Below are positions 40,610-53,022 of a stretch of 64,000 nt of DNA, in pieces. Where the stretch lies: contig OX485807.1 in NCBI GenBank assembly GCA_950295325.1, positions 9,637,001 to 9,701,000 of the forward strand, given 5' to 3'. A program made the position numbers and the translations under genes. The stretch comes from Polytrichum commune. Lineage: Eukaryota > Streptophyta > Polytrichopsida > Polytrichales > Polytrichaceae. Under the pieces are notes generated by a model. That model worked only from the letters and a program-made list of their open reading frames with translations, was not told where the DNA came from and ran no database searches. The first letter of the stretch is position 1, and each line of letters starts with the position of its first letter.

Positions 40610-43294
40610 TTATAATGTATGCCATGGTGGGGAAGAAATGCCAATGGGTTATATCACACACAAACACATATGCATCATGTATTCATGTATCGATATGCAA
40701 GGTTGAGTACATGATGGCGAACACCTTCATATGTGCAGCTATAACTTTGAAGTACAACAAGATCATGCACATCCGAATGATATAGGGTTGTAATTATTGT
40801 CAAGCACTAATAGTCAATAATATAGAATCATAATGTGATGTTAGTACATTGTTGATATATAAATTTTTATGAGCTTTCAATACATATAGGTAATTATAGC
40901 TATTTTTAAGTTCCATTTACTAACATTCAAGCTACAATAATATATTGAGGCTTATTTCTATATGTACTGAAAGCATGCTACTTACATGGTAATAGACCAT
41001 TTGACAAAATGTAGAGCATGAATTTCACGGTAATAGGGTTTATTTTTCAATGTCAAATATCCCCTTACGTTTCATTTCTAGCCAAACTATTAAGATTGTA
41101 TGGTATGTAATCTAAGAATAGAAACATAGGTCTCATGCTATTGCTCACTGCTCACATGCTAGCTTCCCTCCTAGATCAAACCAAAAGCTCAAAGCAAGCT
41201 TAAAACATGAGTGATGATCCATTTTTGATAGTATGGCCAAGTTGTCGGGATTCTTTGTCTACTAAGCATTGAAAGAATGCTTTAATTTCAATCTAAGAGG
41301 GAGTTGGTAACCCAATGGTGTTCATGAAGAGCGACCGACATCTACTTCAAACTTCCTTATGACAAATCCAAATAGGCAATTTGGCCCCTCTGAAGCAATA
41401 CACTTGCAACTAATCAATTGTTCAATCTGCCTAGGAATATAACCCTTGCATAGTGATGAAATATATGAGGTGGATCCTCTTGAGCAATTCCGACTATCCT
41501 TCTCTATGCTGCAAGCTTGTGGAATCCCCCCCCCCACCTAATATTGATGCCGAAAGACTTACCCTTGTCAAGAAGAACTCAAAATGCAACAAAGTTAGCC
41601 CTGTATTTTTTAGAAGCCAACCAAATTAGCTCACAACATAGAATGCCAAGTTACATGCAACCAACATTATAAGAATTGGTTCCATTTAATGTGGGTACAA
41701 GTTTCATTTTCTTTATCCAAAATCTTAGCTTTGGATTTGCCCCAACTAGATTGCAAAATCTACCCCAAGGAATTCTCCAGCCGAAGAAATCTTGGAAAAT
41801 ACACCCCTTTAACAATGCCATTAGTGTTATGGATTCCTCATAAAAAGAATGGTAAGGTCTCCACAACCCCTTACAGATGAATTTATACTAGTGATTTCCA
41901 CATGGTAGAGAGTAGCCCATATCATGTAGCATACAAATCTCTAAGAGACATCTGGGTGATCTAGAATGACACCAACTTTGGGTTAGATTCAATTGCTTCG
42001 CCAAGGAAGGTCATTTGATTCATTCTTGGGACGAAAGTGTTAAGATGCTTGTTGGGTTTAATAAATCTTTTGATTTGCAAATTTTGTTCAATTGTCATAA
42101 ACATGTATTGATTATCACAGAGTAATGAGCGACACAATTTTCTTGGGCCACCACCCAATGTCTTGATCTCATAAACTAAGCATTGTAAAAGGAAGAGCAA
42201 ACTTTTGTGATGGCAATCTATTGGTCACCAACTCGCCAGTTTCATCTGCAAGCTCACTTGTAATCAATCCAAGCTTGAGTCGGCTTCTCTTTTGGTGTAA
42301 CAAATAAGATATCGGTCATCGTCTCACCAAACTTCACTCAATGAGCATGAAACTCAATTAGGGGTTGTTTGCCTCCATCTTCCTTTCAAACCTCCAAATC
42401 CTTGAGTTATTTCCTATGGTAGCTTTTGAAGTCCTTGAAGTGGTTGTTGGTGCCAAAACACCAAGTCTTAAAAAGTTGCTCAAATAGTTTTGGAAGCTCT
42501 CATTATATAGGTTGATATTTCATTAATTATATCACGAGTCATATCATGATTGAAGGTAAAAGTTTTAGTCTTTCTGGTCTTGTAATTCTAATTTTTGAGA
42601 TTCTTGGAGTGCATTATTGGTCATGATTTAATCCATGTGGTCAAGGAATCTTTGAGGATGACAAAGTTCCCATTGGCTTGGAGATCAACTGGACTCATAG
42701 GGCATAGCACTCCTCCAACCATTAGCTTGTTGGTTTATAATAAACATACGGTACATGAAGACGACTAACCCCAACCCTTCAAAGTAATTGAAAGGTACTA
42801 CAAAACATGCACAATCAGAAACCTACCTACCTACTTGAATGGATCACTTAATTACTTATGAGCAAGATAATAACCCCCAAACGATTCTACCCTCGGCGCA
42901 CGTGGTTCCCATAAGTCACACCAAGTGTCAGCCCAGTGTGTAGCAATGCGTAACTCCAAATGATAACCCACACTAATTAGACAACAAGTGTTGTGAGAGG
43001 GAGGGGGGGGGTGTTGCTTTCGACTGCGTCTCATGGATGAGTTCACATTTAAAGTGGCGGATGCAAATCCCCAACCGGGGATACAGGTGCTGTATGTTTT
43101 GGAAGGAAACTAGGCCGATTATACTGTTGTCTTTTCCTCATGAATGACAGAATTGCAGAATCTTACATTAGAATCTTGTGCGTGAAAGAAGGCGAGAAGC
43201 TTCCAAAGAGATGCCTTAGCTGACCTGCATTTGATGCCAATCCAAAAGAGTGGCATTCCCATGGTTTGGGATGATTGCTGGAACCACGATGATC
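40610..43294. other. Intergenic DNA, no gene recognised
   Basis: Minus-strand frames at 41322-42200 follow one another but show no domain I recognise. They may derive from a retroelement. C or G runs occur at 41526-41535 and 43003-43010. Confidence 0.45.
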
Positions 43295-43303
43295 ATTAAA
43301 GAG

Positions 43304-43542
43304 CTCTGATCGGGGAGAACCGGCAGCTAGTTACAGATGAACCGGTTGAGTTTGACGAAGAACCAGTTGAAGTTGAAGACTTCACGAGAATTACCCATCA
43401 CTTTAGAGGAATTTATGCAAGAATATACCTCAAATTAGTATAGGAAAACCGAAGGATGTCGTCCACATGTAACCGGTTGGACTTGCAAACACTAGGAAGG
43501 ATCTCAACCGATTAGTATGCCCCAAAATCTCCCCGATCACTG
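43304..43542 (+). mobile_element. hAT-type 'AACCGG' MITE, copy b
   Basis: 239 bp with ends CTCTGATCGGGGAGA and, inverted, CAGTGATCGGGGAGA. ATTAAAGAG occurs directly on both sides (43295-43303 and 43543-43551), 9 bp by strict counting, or 8 if one base was added at the left end. Inside are several AACCGGTT or near copies. It aligns along its whole length with the elements at 50191, 52399 and 10709. Confidence 0.85.
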
Positions 43543-43639
43543 ATTAAAGAGCATTCTTGGGGCTGACCTTCAAGAGGTTGTTAGGGTTTCATGTGAACAC
43601 TCTACCGCTTGGGAGCAATATGCTGGAATAAAGGTCACT

Positions 43640-44305
43640 TTGCCAACCAACGTGATGTAAGGTCGATGAGGCTATAATGGACATCTCTAGCTTTGTGGAA
43701 TCATCCAGCCGATGGGTTTGAGCATTACAAGGTTGAGCATGTTAGTAATTGCGAATCGGGATCAAAGAAGCTGAAATTGTTGAAATCGGAGTTGAGGAAG
43801 TTGTTGATCTAGGTTCCATAATCAAAGATTCTCTACTTTCCAATGTGGTGTTATAGGGGGGGGGGGGACTCTTTTATCTTTCAATGTTGTGAAAGTGGAC
43901 AACATCATTAGTGGATTCTACATGGGTCATTTGCCAATGAAAACTAAGTTTAATGCCAATATTGGGTGTGTCATGTATCTAAAGTGGTCGTATGTTTTCT
44001 CACTATAGAATACCCACAATACAAGTTGGTTGACACCTCATAGTAACATGCCGCCTCCGAATTTGCCCACCTCGGGCACAAAAACTAAGCATGTCATAGC
44101 TCAGTGGATAACACTCCTCATTCTGGAGGATGGTGGGTGTAGTTTGACTTTTGTGGGGTGACAAACCCAAATATCATCAAGGCAATGGCTAAATCACCAT
44201 GTATTACTCGCCTGTCAAATTAAAGCGATTATACCGCCGATTAGGAGCCAAAAATAGGTGTCCGATTAAGGAAACTAACCGCATTAGCCTCATCTACCTT
44301 TGGTA
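43640..44305 (+). repeat. Large dispersed repeat, inverted relative to 22465-23135
   Basis: Matches the minus strand of 22465-23135 in order. It carries a tRNA-like phrase, TAGCTCAGTGGATAACACTC (44097-44116), close to a Pol III A-box, and a possible weak B-box (GTAGTTTGAC) about 31 bases downstream. That would suit a tRNA-derived SINE-type head, but the homology extends about 450 bp upstream of it. No coding content was recognised. A run of 12 or more G lies at about 43857-43868. Confidence 0.75.
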
Positions 44306-44952
44306 TGTATGTAGTCAACCTCTTTGTTGAGTTATTAATTTAAAGTACTTGGCAAATACTCGACACGTGATCAATATCAGATGGTTAGTGGATCCAAATC
44401 GCGGTTACAGCCATTCTTCTCATAAATTTTGGAGTTTATGCGAGTTTCTCATTCATTCTTAAAGCGACAACATAAGAAATTTGTTTGTTGCAACCACCAC
44501 TTCCAACATGTTTGTCCAATTTGGCCAAAAGATGCTTAAACTCAGCAGGATGTCGATCAAAGGCTTGCCTTCAATAAGTTACAACAAAGTTAAGGCTAGA
44601 GTTACATTGAATGTGCTCATTTACTAGAGGGGTCCCAGGCAACTCACTTGCAGATGTTTACGCACAACCAGCTAACCTACGTGATTGCCACCGCACATTA
44701 AACCCCACTTTCCCTTCTTTTGTCTCCATTGTCTATGAGAATGCTGTAAATTGATGAAATGACTTTATTACAAAAGTCAATCGCCTCCACTTCCATAACA
44801 CCATAATTGGACAGTTTTGGGTGCACCTTGAAGAGAACCTGGACGTTGTATAAATGACAAAAGCAGGGTGAAACTCACCCCCAACCCTTCATAGTTCAGA
44901 GAGACTTTAGGGATTGCTCTAAACCCTACTGAATTCGACATCATTTGTCATA

Positions 44953-44985
44953 TTCTCTCTCTCTCTCTCGCTCTCTCTCTCTCTC
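44953..44985. repeat. (CT)n microsatellite
   Basis: CT run interrupted once by CG. Confidence 0.95.
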
Positions 44986-45289
44986 CAAGCAGTGCACATT
45001 CATGGATACGCATCAACAGTTCTCTCCAGAGCACCACAGAAAGAAAGGCATCACGGCTCTTTCGAAGATGCCTCTCTATTCTGCCAAATAAGTTGCACTT
45101 CTGTTGTTTTCTGTCTTCCACCCAATGGCACTGATACAAGAATACGGTGCTACTAATGGCTCGACATAAGATAAGGGAGGTCATTGGACAGATGTTGATG
45201 ATAGTTCTACGCAAACCAAGCTTTTAGCCGACCACCTCATAAGGCAGTCTCCCTATTGGTCTCCAACATTCGTCCTTTTGTCAATACAT

Positions 45290-45290
45290 A

Positions 45291-45327
<37 letters not shown>
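45290..45327. repeat. (TG)n(TA)n compound microsatellite
   Basis: About 12 TG units running directly into about 6 TA units. Confidence 0.95.
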
Positions 45328-47934
45328 TCAGGAGTTAGACACGACCTATGATTGTAGAATCAGTGACAAAACAATAATACCTGGGCTGCATGCTGGCTGC
45401 TACAAATAAAATTCTGTCTTGAAAGCTGGAAAGTGTGGATGTGCCAATAATTCTAACAGGAACGTTTACATAAGTTACATAGTCATCAACTCAACTTGTT
45501 TCGTTTCCAAAGGCATCGGAGGAAGGAAAACAAAATGATAGCATGGGTTCCGTGTACGCTTATTGGAACACCTGCAAATGAGTTGCATGGGACTGTGTGG
45601 TAGTTTAACTTAGTTTTGGGCACATTCACTACACTACCCTTGGAATATACCAATTGTGCCATCACTACATAGTAGGAGGGGTACTTTTGACAAGGCCCCT
45701 TGACATCAATAATAATGATGGTGATGATGATGATGATGGATTTTTTTAAAGCAAATTGTGTCATGGCCACGGCCAAGTAAACATGCTTGAATAGTGTTTA
45801 CTTATCTTTTTTTCATATAATATGGGTGTTGTGTCATGCCCTGGTCATGCGAAAGGTTCGTGGAGATCTTGTTGTATTTTTGCCTATGATACGTATATCC
45901 AAAACCATCACTGAACTTAAAATCACCTCTATGTACCACAAGCACACATTTGTTGCTTCCAAATGTATGATGTGGTACACAGTGGTGGTTTTAGGTGCAT
46001 GTATTTACTCATTCAAGCTTACTCACTAGATTTCATGTTAATTACTAAATGTTCATGAAGGAATGTTCTATCTTTTTTTGTTCTAAAGAGATCTTCTTGT
46101 GTATTTCCCCTCCTCCAAATTGTTATTTACCCATCTACTGATATGAAACACCTTCCCAAGCTACTAATGTGGGGGAAAGAGAATTACCACATACAAGCGT
46201 ATCTCTCATTAATCCAACATTGAAGCACTAAAACAATCTATGGTCTAGAGGTTGTTGTTTTTAGCTTTTTAGACAACCGATTTAGTTTGAAGACCCCAAA
46301 TTAGTCTAATTGAAGTAATCTAAGATGAACCGGCCCCAAATCTATAGAGAGCAAGTTATTATGTTGGATAGATGAGAGGTATACTCATATGTGATATTTT
46401 CCTCTCTCAATGTGCACTCATTTAAATCAACCTCATGAATAGTATTTACATGTGATATATCACTACACCATCTAAGGTCTTTAGTGTCAAGTTTGCCATT
46501 TTAAATAAAAGAATGCTTTCAAATTATTTCATTCTTCACCAACATATATCAAATATAGATTGTTGAATTATACAGACCATGATAGACTTTGCTTGGTAAA
46601 ATCTTACATTTTGAAGTAAATTTTATAGCTCATAAAAACTCCAACCAGTAAATTATAATAATTACCATAAATGGTGTTAAAATTTTGATCATCCTTACAA
46701 ACTCTTAATCAAATTCTAACATGGACCAATTTAACTTTCATTTGAGGGTGATTGTGAGATCAATATGTTAATATTGAAAATGTTCACTAATATGAGGATT
46801 CTGTGTAGTGTACAGGAGTGTACCCATAGTATTTACCTAGAGTACTATTTACTTATTAAAGAAATAGGGGCCTTGAAGTTGTCAATATCGGTCCCAAATT
46901 GGCCTTGCCCTATATAGTGGTTCAAAATACACTTTTGTAAATGTGTGGTGCGAGTTGGTGGCTAGGACATCCAAGTGGGGGGCATGAGGTTTGAGGTTTG
47001 AATTGCTTGGCCATCACCTTTTCCCTAGCATGCATCTAACCTTCCCTAAGTAGGAAGCCTGCCAACATGTTTAGGCAGGTTTATTTAACAAGATAATGAA
47101 ATTCATGAATTTCAAAGAATTATCCCTAGAAATTATCAACAAAAGTTGCGGCCTAAAATTATCATGAGTCAAAAAATTATCTTGTTGAAACAAAGTATGT
47201 GTCAATATTTAAAATCTAAGGAAGATTGACAATAGCCAAACCAAAAAGAAAGTTAGGTCCAAGATGACATAGGGTGGCCTCAACGAACCACACATGTCAT
47301 GCTTGGCCATTTATGTCCTTCCAATGTCAACATTGTCCTAACACTACTAGGATTGTGGGTACTACCACACGCTTCTCATTTGGAACAGGCAGTCATTGCT
47401 ACATGACCCCAATTAATTTGTGTCAAGTCCAATCTATGACGATGGGACTCAACACATGTAAATGGGGTCAATGTCGCAATGACCACATGTGTCAAATGGG
47501 TTGTGTATTCTAAGACCATATTTTCTAGAAGTGTGAAGACCCATGCTACATATGATATTTAATGTCACATACTATTTGAAGTTACACGATGCTATATCTG
47601 GAAACGTATCAGGGACTAATAGACCAAAAAAAATAAGAGTATTGCCATACAATTACCATGCACAAACATAACAATATTGAAAGCACTTAGACCCGCAAAT
47701 CAGTTTTTAGGCAATCGGTATTAAAAATCCACCATAGCGGTAGATTTGTAGACTTTCTAGTTCAATGCATGACAATTTCTCGATGATGCAGGACAATTGC
47801 ACAAGACTCATATGCTTGTTGTACTTAAAGCACAATGTCTTGAAGAAATGACGACTACATAGTCTATGGTATTTAGTATCACATGCATTATTTGCAAAGG
47901 GCCTAAACAAGATGCCTAGAGGTCTAACACTGCC

Positions 47935-48085
47935 ATGTCTGCTAATTATCAACATCACTCTATTTGTCAAGATACATATTTTTTGAGGTGCAAAATTATT
48001 TACATTCTGATATTTGGCATAGCAAATTGAGATGCTTATAGTGATAGTTTTGTATTTTGATATGCAAGAAGGTGATGTGAGTACA
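47935..48085. repeat. Dispersed repeat shared with 51218-51395
   Basis: Ordered matches to 51218-51395 in direct orientation: AGATGCCT, GTCTxxxxxTGCCA(C/T)GTC, GCTAATT, ATCATTTGTCAA-like, and ATTGxGATxxxTATxGTGA. The 164-codon minus-strand frame across 47707-48201 covers this repeat and is not conserved as a frame in the second copy. Confidence 0.6.
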
Positions 48086-48335
48086 TCAATGACATCTTCC
48101 GCAAAACAATGAAACAAATAGGAGGTAGACATGAAGAAATTATTAAGCATGCAAAAGACAAGTGTCATGTGGTTACACTTATAGCAAATCTTGTTGGCCA
48201 TTATCGTAACCTAGTAGGATAGACCCCATAATAGGGTAAGTGATATTGTTAGTCAGGTGACACTAATTAAATACCATAAATGGTGTACATATCTAATGAC
48301 ATAAGCCAAAAAGTGATATACAACGTTCTACGTTA

Positions 48336-49773
48336 CAATCCTACCTCTTTAATATGACATGTTCAGAAAATGAGAAAACCATCGTATTATCAAGGTGTCA
48401 CATATTCAATAATATGACAAATTGGACCTCTTTGTCATAATAATGAGGTATTTCATGAAAACACACATTAGATATTTTTCCACATATTTAAAAAAAAATC
48501 AAATGTCTTTACAAACCTGCAAATTTCTCTCATGAAATCTATGTGGAATTGAAGGAGGTTTCAATAGTTTGTTGATGCTCCCACCTCGAGAGCCAAATTT
48601 GTCCTCTTTCTCTTGCCATCTAGTTCCATCTTGATATTTGCAACCCCCAACCACAAATAAAATCACCAAAAGTATAGTTTGTACATCACCAGTTATTGTC
48701 ATACCTCTACCAAAACAGCTCAAAATTGAGCAAAAGTACCCACCAAAAGCTACATAATCTCAATAGTTTTTAACAATATGCAAATTAGAAAGATCGCATC
48801 ATAATTGACCTCATAATGTGCAAAAGTAGATCTTTGACTTGAAATCAACTTCTAGAAAACTCAACCAACCTTCAAACGGTTATAACTTTGCCAATACAAC
48901 TCAGAACTAAGCAAAAGTACCACCAAATGTTGCGTAGTTTCAATAGCATTCCAACAATATGCAGATCAGAAAGATTGGATCAAAATTGACCTCAAAATGT
49001 GCAAAAGTAGATCATCGTCTTCAAATCAACTTCTCAAAACTCAACCATCCTCCAAACGGTCATAACTCTCCCAATACAACTCAAAAATCAGCAAAACTAC
49101 CACCAAAAGAAGAGAAATTTCAATTTCTTTTCAACAATATGTAGATGAGGAAGATCGGATCGGAGTTGACCTCGAAATTTGCAAAAGCAGATTGTTGTCT
49201 AGAAATCAATTGCAGAAACTTAGCATGCCTTCAAATGCTCATAACTTTGTCAATACAACTCGGAATCGGACAAAACTGCCACCAAAAGAAGTGAAATTTC
49301 AAGAGCTTTCCAGCAACATGCTGATCAAAGAAAAATTAGCAAATAACGAGTTCAAAATGCTCAAAAACAGACTATGCACCGTGGTATAGGGTGTAGGTGA
49401 AAAATTGTTGCGAAAGGGATAGAAACTAATGAGTTTCTTGGTTAGGTTTCAAGAAAAATAAAATAAAAAACCTAGTCCCTTAGTTTTCATGTTTTAACAT
49501 CATTTCAAATGAATATATATATAGTCCACCCTTCACATGTGAAAATTATATAAACTTAATTTCAACTATGTACATACACATGTGTGGGACCCATCATACA
49601 TGCATTTATTACCTCTATGATATGACATTGTGGGGGTCTAGAAGGGTTGTATTAACAATGTCACAATCGTATTATAGAAGCAGATTCTGACTAAAACGTT
49701 TGATATACAAAATTTTATGTCATTACATGGAGGTTGTCATGTTATGGAGTGTCATGTTAAAGAGGCAGCACTG
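48336..49773. mobile_element. Pogo-like element with an internal 180-bp tandem array
   Basis: The left end is TA|CAATCCTACCTCTTTAATAT and the right end, on the minus strand, is TA|CAGTGCTGCCTCTTTAACAT. Both continue ATGACA and are flanked by TA. The CAGT start and CCTCTTTAA core resemble plant Emigrant/Lemi (pogo) ends. It is 1438 bp with no recognisable transposase. Subterminal regions repeat ATGACA motifs (48409-48450 and 49700-49760). The centre is filled by a tandem repeat listed separately. Confidence 0.75.
48690..49370. repeat. 180-bp tandem repeat, about 3.7 units
   Basis: Unit starts at the AAATCAACTTCT-type phrase fall at 48842, 49023 and 49203, a spacing of 181 and 180 bases. Each unit contains, in order, AACxGTxATAACTxTxCCAATACAACTC, a CAAAACTACCACCAAA-like string and TCAACAATATG. 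A partial unit precedes and another ends the array. Units differ from each other by roughly a fifth of positions by eye. The period is a multiple of three, so open frames run through it, but I see no protein signal. Confidence 0.85.
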
Positions 49774-50190
49774 TACTTTGCTTCCTAAACCGACTTCAAT
49801 GGATTACTTACCATCAGGCAAAATGTTTGTCTCACATCCCTAAGTTACTGGCCCCTCGCCTCCCGATCCAGCCACACCCGAGTAACTTAAGAAAGCCACT
49901 GCAGTTTGACTTGTTTCCATATGAAACAAAAGAGTGAAGATCTGGTCCCACAAACACAAGCAACTTAGGGAAGTGTGCACAAGATATGGACGCAGCTCCA
50001 GACTTCAATGATGTGCGTTATTTTACATCCCGAACCCTCCTCGGTCTTCTACAGCAGTTCACTAGCTTATACCTAATAAGATAGGCAGAGAGCTCGGGGA
50101 GGATATGCACAAGAGTTGTGAATGACCTCACCACCTGTACTTGAGGGATGGAGAACTAACTAACTAACTGCTGGCGATCGACCATGGATT

Positions 50191-50418
50191 CTATGATTGG
50201 GGAGAACCGGCAGTTAGTTACAGATGAACCGGTTGAGTTTGAGAAATAAACAACCGGTTGAAGTTCAAGACTGCAGGAGAATGACCGATCATTTTAGAGG
50301 AATTTGTAGAAGAATATACCCCATTTTAATAAAGAAAAACCGAAGGCTGTCAACATGTAACCGGTTGGACTTGCAGACACTCTCAACCAATTATGCCCTA
50401 AAATCTCCCCGATCAGTG
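50191..50418 (+). mobile_element. hAT-type 'AACCGG' MITE, copy c
   Basis: 228 bp with ends CTATGATTGGGGAGA and, inverted, CACTGATCGGGGAGA. CATGGATT is an exact 8-bp direct repeat on both sides (50183-50190 and 50419-50426). It contains AACCGGTT three times, at roughly 50226, 50252 and 50360. Confidence 0.9.
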
Positions 50419-50705
50419 CATGGATTTGCGAAGTAAGCTTAACGATGACTGCCTGTGGAAAATTCCCATCTAGCTCGCTCATAATCGAAGGGTAGTCCAG
50501 CGACACCTTCACCGATCATGGTATGGGGGTCTTATGCAGTTACTTTTCCTTACTCGGACCTCTATATGTGATTGGTATGTGGTTCGGTGAGGATCGCAGA
50601 GCAAACATCATAGAAGACACATGTTTGAAAGAGATTGAGCACAATTGGGAGGACCAACGTATTTGGTTACGAAATCAACAAACATTGAGTTCCGATAACC
50701 ATAAC

Positions 50706-51200
50706 TAAAGCGAAGGAGGTTCGATTTTCTGTCTAGTTTTTGCATATGTTTCATCTTAGATTGGTTAACGCAACGCAAGTTTTGTTGTGTGAATCTAATC
50801 GGTAGAAGCTCGGGGGGGGTAGTCATTGGTTGGAGTAGCAATATACGTGCGAACAAATGATAGGGTATTTAAAAAACATGGGGGCAAAAAATTATAATTG
50901 GACTTAAGAGTAATATAGGGTATCAAAAATGGCACTGGACATCTTTAAAGTACTATAGGGTATGGAATAATAGGTAATTTGGAATTATAAGTAATGCAAG
51001 CCATTTTTATATTAACCCAAAGTAGAAATTTACATAATGATAGCATGTGAAAAAAAGAAGAGAATTGAAAGTAATACCCCCCTATAAAATAGTGGTTGTT
51101 CGCACCTATATCCTTAACTTTTTAACACACTGCCCCCCCCCCCCCCCCCCCGAGGGTAGAAGTTGAAGAACATGAAAAAGTAACCAAATAACACCCACAT
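50706..51200 (+). repeat. Dispersed repeat interrupted by a MITE; empty copy at 58785-58915
   Basis: The left part (50706-50808) and right part (51155-51200) join to match 58785-58915 without a gap, through ATAGATTGGTTxAxGCAAC, CCAATCGGTAGAAGTT and AACACCCAC. The interruption is the element at 50809-51154. Confidence 0.8.
50809..51154. mobile_element. hAT-like MITE with G-run ends and an exact 8-bp duplication
   Basis: Starts CTCGGGGGGGG and ends with a 19-base C run then GAG. GGTAGAAG lies directly on both sides (50801-50808 and 51155-51162) and only once in the uninterrupted paralogue near 58872-58879. Inside each end is the motif GTGCGAACAA (about 50857 and, inverted, about 51093), and copies of ATAGGGTAT are scattered through the interior. 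No coding content in 346 bp. The G-run may have expanded after insertion. Confidence 0.9.
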
Positions 51201-51217
51201 ATCTTGTTGGTGGACAC

Positions 51218-51395
51218 CTTAATCTAGATGCCTCGTGGTCTCAAGTTGCCACGTCCGCTAATTGTCGGCATGACATCATTTGTCAAAATAAGTAACTATA
51301 TGAAGTGAAAAAATATGTACATCATGGCATTCAGGTTAGCACATTGGGATATGTATGTGAGATGATACTTTTTCATTTTAGTATGCCAAGGGAGG
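51218..51395. repeat. Dispersed repeat shared with 47935-48085
   Basis: Direct diverged copy of 47935-48085. Together with 50706-51200 it may be part of one longer decayed repeat. Confidence 0.55.
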
Positions 51396-52398
51396 ATATT
51401 ATTGAACATACAAATGTCAAGTGTCGTGTGTATACATTTTAGTAATCAAGACAAAGATATTCATGAGCATACTAATGCCAAGTACCACTTGTGTACACTT
51501 TGAGTCAACTTGTAAGCCATTATGTAAGAGAGGCATACACCTCATAACACTATTGAGCATACCCATACCCAGATATTAGTAAGCACACTCGAACACCAAG
51601 TGTCATGAGATGACACTAATCGTGATTTTGTTGGTCATTAGTGTAACCTAATGTACGCCTCAAAATAGAGTAAGCAACAGTATTCTGCATGTGACACTAG
51701 ATGCCATAAAACGGTGTAGTGATCATTGTAGGTAAAGTGGACTGCACAAATTTTGATCTGCACCAGGTACTTCTCCAGAATCTGCATGAAGCCCAATGCA
51801 ATTGTAAGCAATATGCAATTATGCGCCATCCCTGTAGTCAGAATCGAATTACCATGACTGTGAGACTAAGTTGATTAATTTTGTGGACTGCTTGCTTGAC
51901 AGTTTTTAAAGAATGGAGATAATTAAGTTATGCTCACTCCACAAAATGCATGCATTGTCACTAGATTGTGGCTGGCCTAGACCAAAACCTAGGACATTGG
52001 AAGTTTTATGGAGTGACTCACTGAAGAGATGAGATCGAACGTGCTAGAAAATCACATGCAAATCAGGGTTGGGTACCAAGTCACTGCAACATTTGACAGT
52101 CATACGTTTATACACTGACACTCCCTTATCACATCTGCATATATACTTGTGTATTCAGAGTTCACATGGTGGTTTCTTTTCGGCATAATTCCGCACACTT
52201 TGTATTCAGATAATGCTTTCTGTAAGATTTTTCATTCACTGGATTCTATCAAATTCCACTTGAAGATGTAAGATGAGGAAGTACTAGGCCTTCAAAACTT
52301 GAGGGTGTTCACTGGCATGAGGGTGGGAAGTATTATGAATAGGCAGTCTCATGGCTCATACCTAGCTAGTAGCTTTAGTACCTCAACTGTGCTTGTAC
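51396..52398. other. Intergenic DNA, nothing recognised
   Basis: Several CAAGTGTCATGTG-like phrases recur in 51415-51625 at irregular spacing. No gene or element ends were found. Confidence 0.5.
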
Positions 52399-52621
52399 CA
52401 GTGCCCAGGAAGATTTTTGGGCTTAAATCAGTTGAGATCCTAGTGTTTCCAAGACTGGTTACATGTTGACATCTTTGGGTTTTACTTTGCTAAATTGGAG
52501 AATATTCTCTAGATTCCTCTAAATAGATTGGCTATTTTCTTGATGTCTTGAATTTGAATCGGTTATATCTGAAACTCAACCGGTTCGTCTTTAATTAGCA
52601 GTCGGTTCTCCCTGTTCATTG
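52399..52621 (-). mobile_element. hAT-type 'AACCGG' MITE, copy d, inverted
   Basis: 223 bp whose reverse complement aligns with copies b and c along its whole length. Its plus-strand left end is CAGTGCCCAGGAAGA and its other end, inverted, is CAATGAACAGGGAGA. Flanks are GCTTGTAC and GTTTGTAC (52391-52398 and 52622-52629), an 8-bp duplication with one difference. Confidence 0.85.
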
Positions 52622-52639
52622 GTTTGTACTAAAGGACCA

Positions 52640-53020
52640 TGCATATGTGGGTGCCATGTAAGTTGAAGGCGAAAACATTGGGATCCCTTCGACTCAAAAA
52701 TTTCTTTCCTCTTATCAATTTGAACTCATAATTAGCTTTCGAGACCATGTGTTACTTTTGTGAGATTAAGGTGGGGTGAACTACACTACATATTCTTTTT
52801 GAATGTCATTTATTAGTTGACATTATGTTATGCTATAAATGTTTATTTGTATATCTCATTTTTTGCCAACATGGATCAAAATGGTTGGTTGGAGACTATA
52901 GAACATTAAACACAATATTCAATATTTTGAGAGAGTGGGATCCTCTCAAAATAATATTGGCCATTTGGACACCTAAAAGTCATGTTAGGTTGATAAATAC
53001 TAGATTATACTTCAGACGTG
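52640..53020. other. Intergenic DNA, nothing recognised
   Basis: A 74-codon frame at 52825-53049 resembles nothing known to me and runs into the foldback element. Confidence 0.5.
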
Positions 53021-53022
53021 TA

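Larger units (their letters stand above)
44306..47934. other. Intergenic DNA with microsatellites, no gene
   Basis: Beyond the two microsatellites listed separately there is a short (GAT)n patch at about 45714-45739. A short stretch at 46945-47010 ending in GGTTTGAATTGC looks faintly like a Pol III B-box, not enough for an RNA gene call. No protein motif was recognised. Confidence 0.5.

Noticed and set aside
46945..47010. Possible tRNA or SINE (B-box-like GGTTTGAATTGC)
   Set aside because: No convincing A-box, cloverleaf or 3' tail could be drawn.
47707..48201. 164-codon open frame on the minus strand
   Set aside because: It overlaps a dispersed repeat whose second copy (51218-51395) does not keep the frame, and its translation has no recognisable domain.
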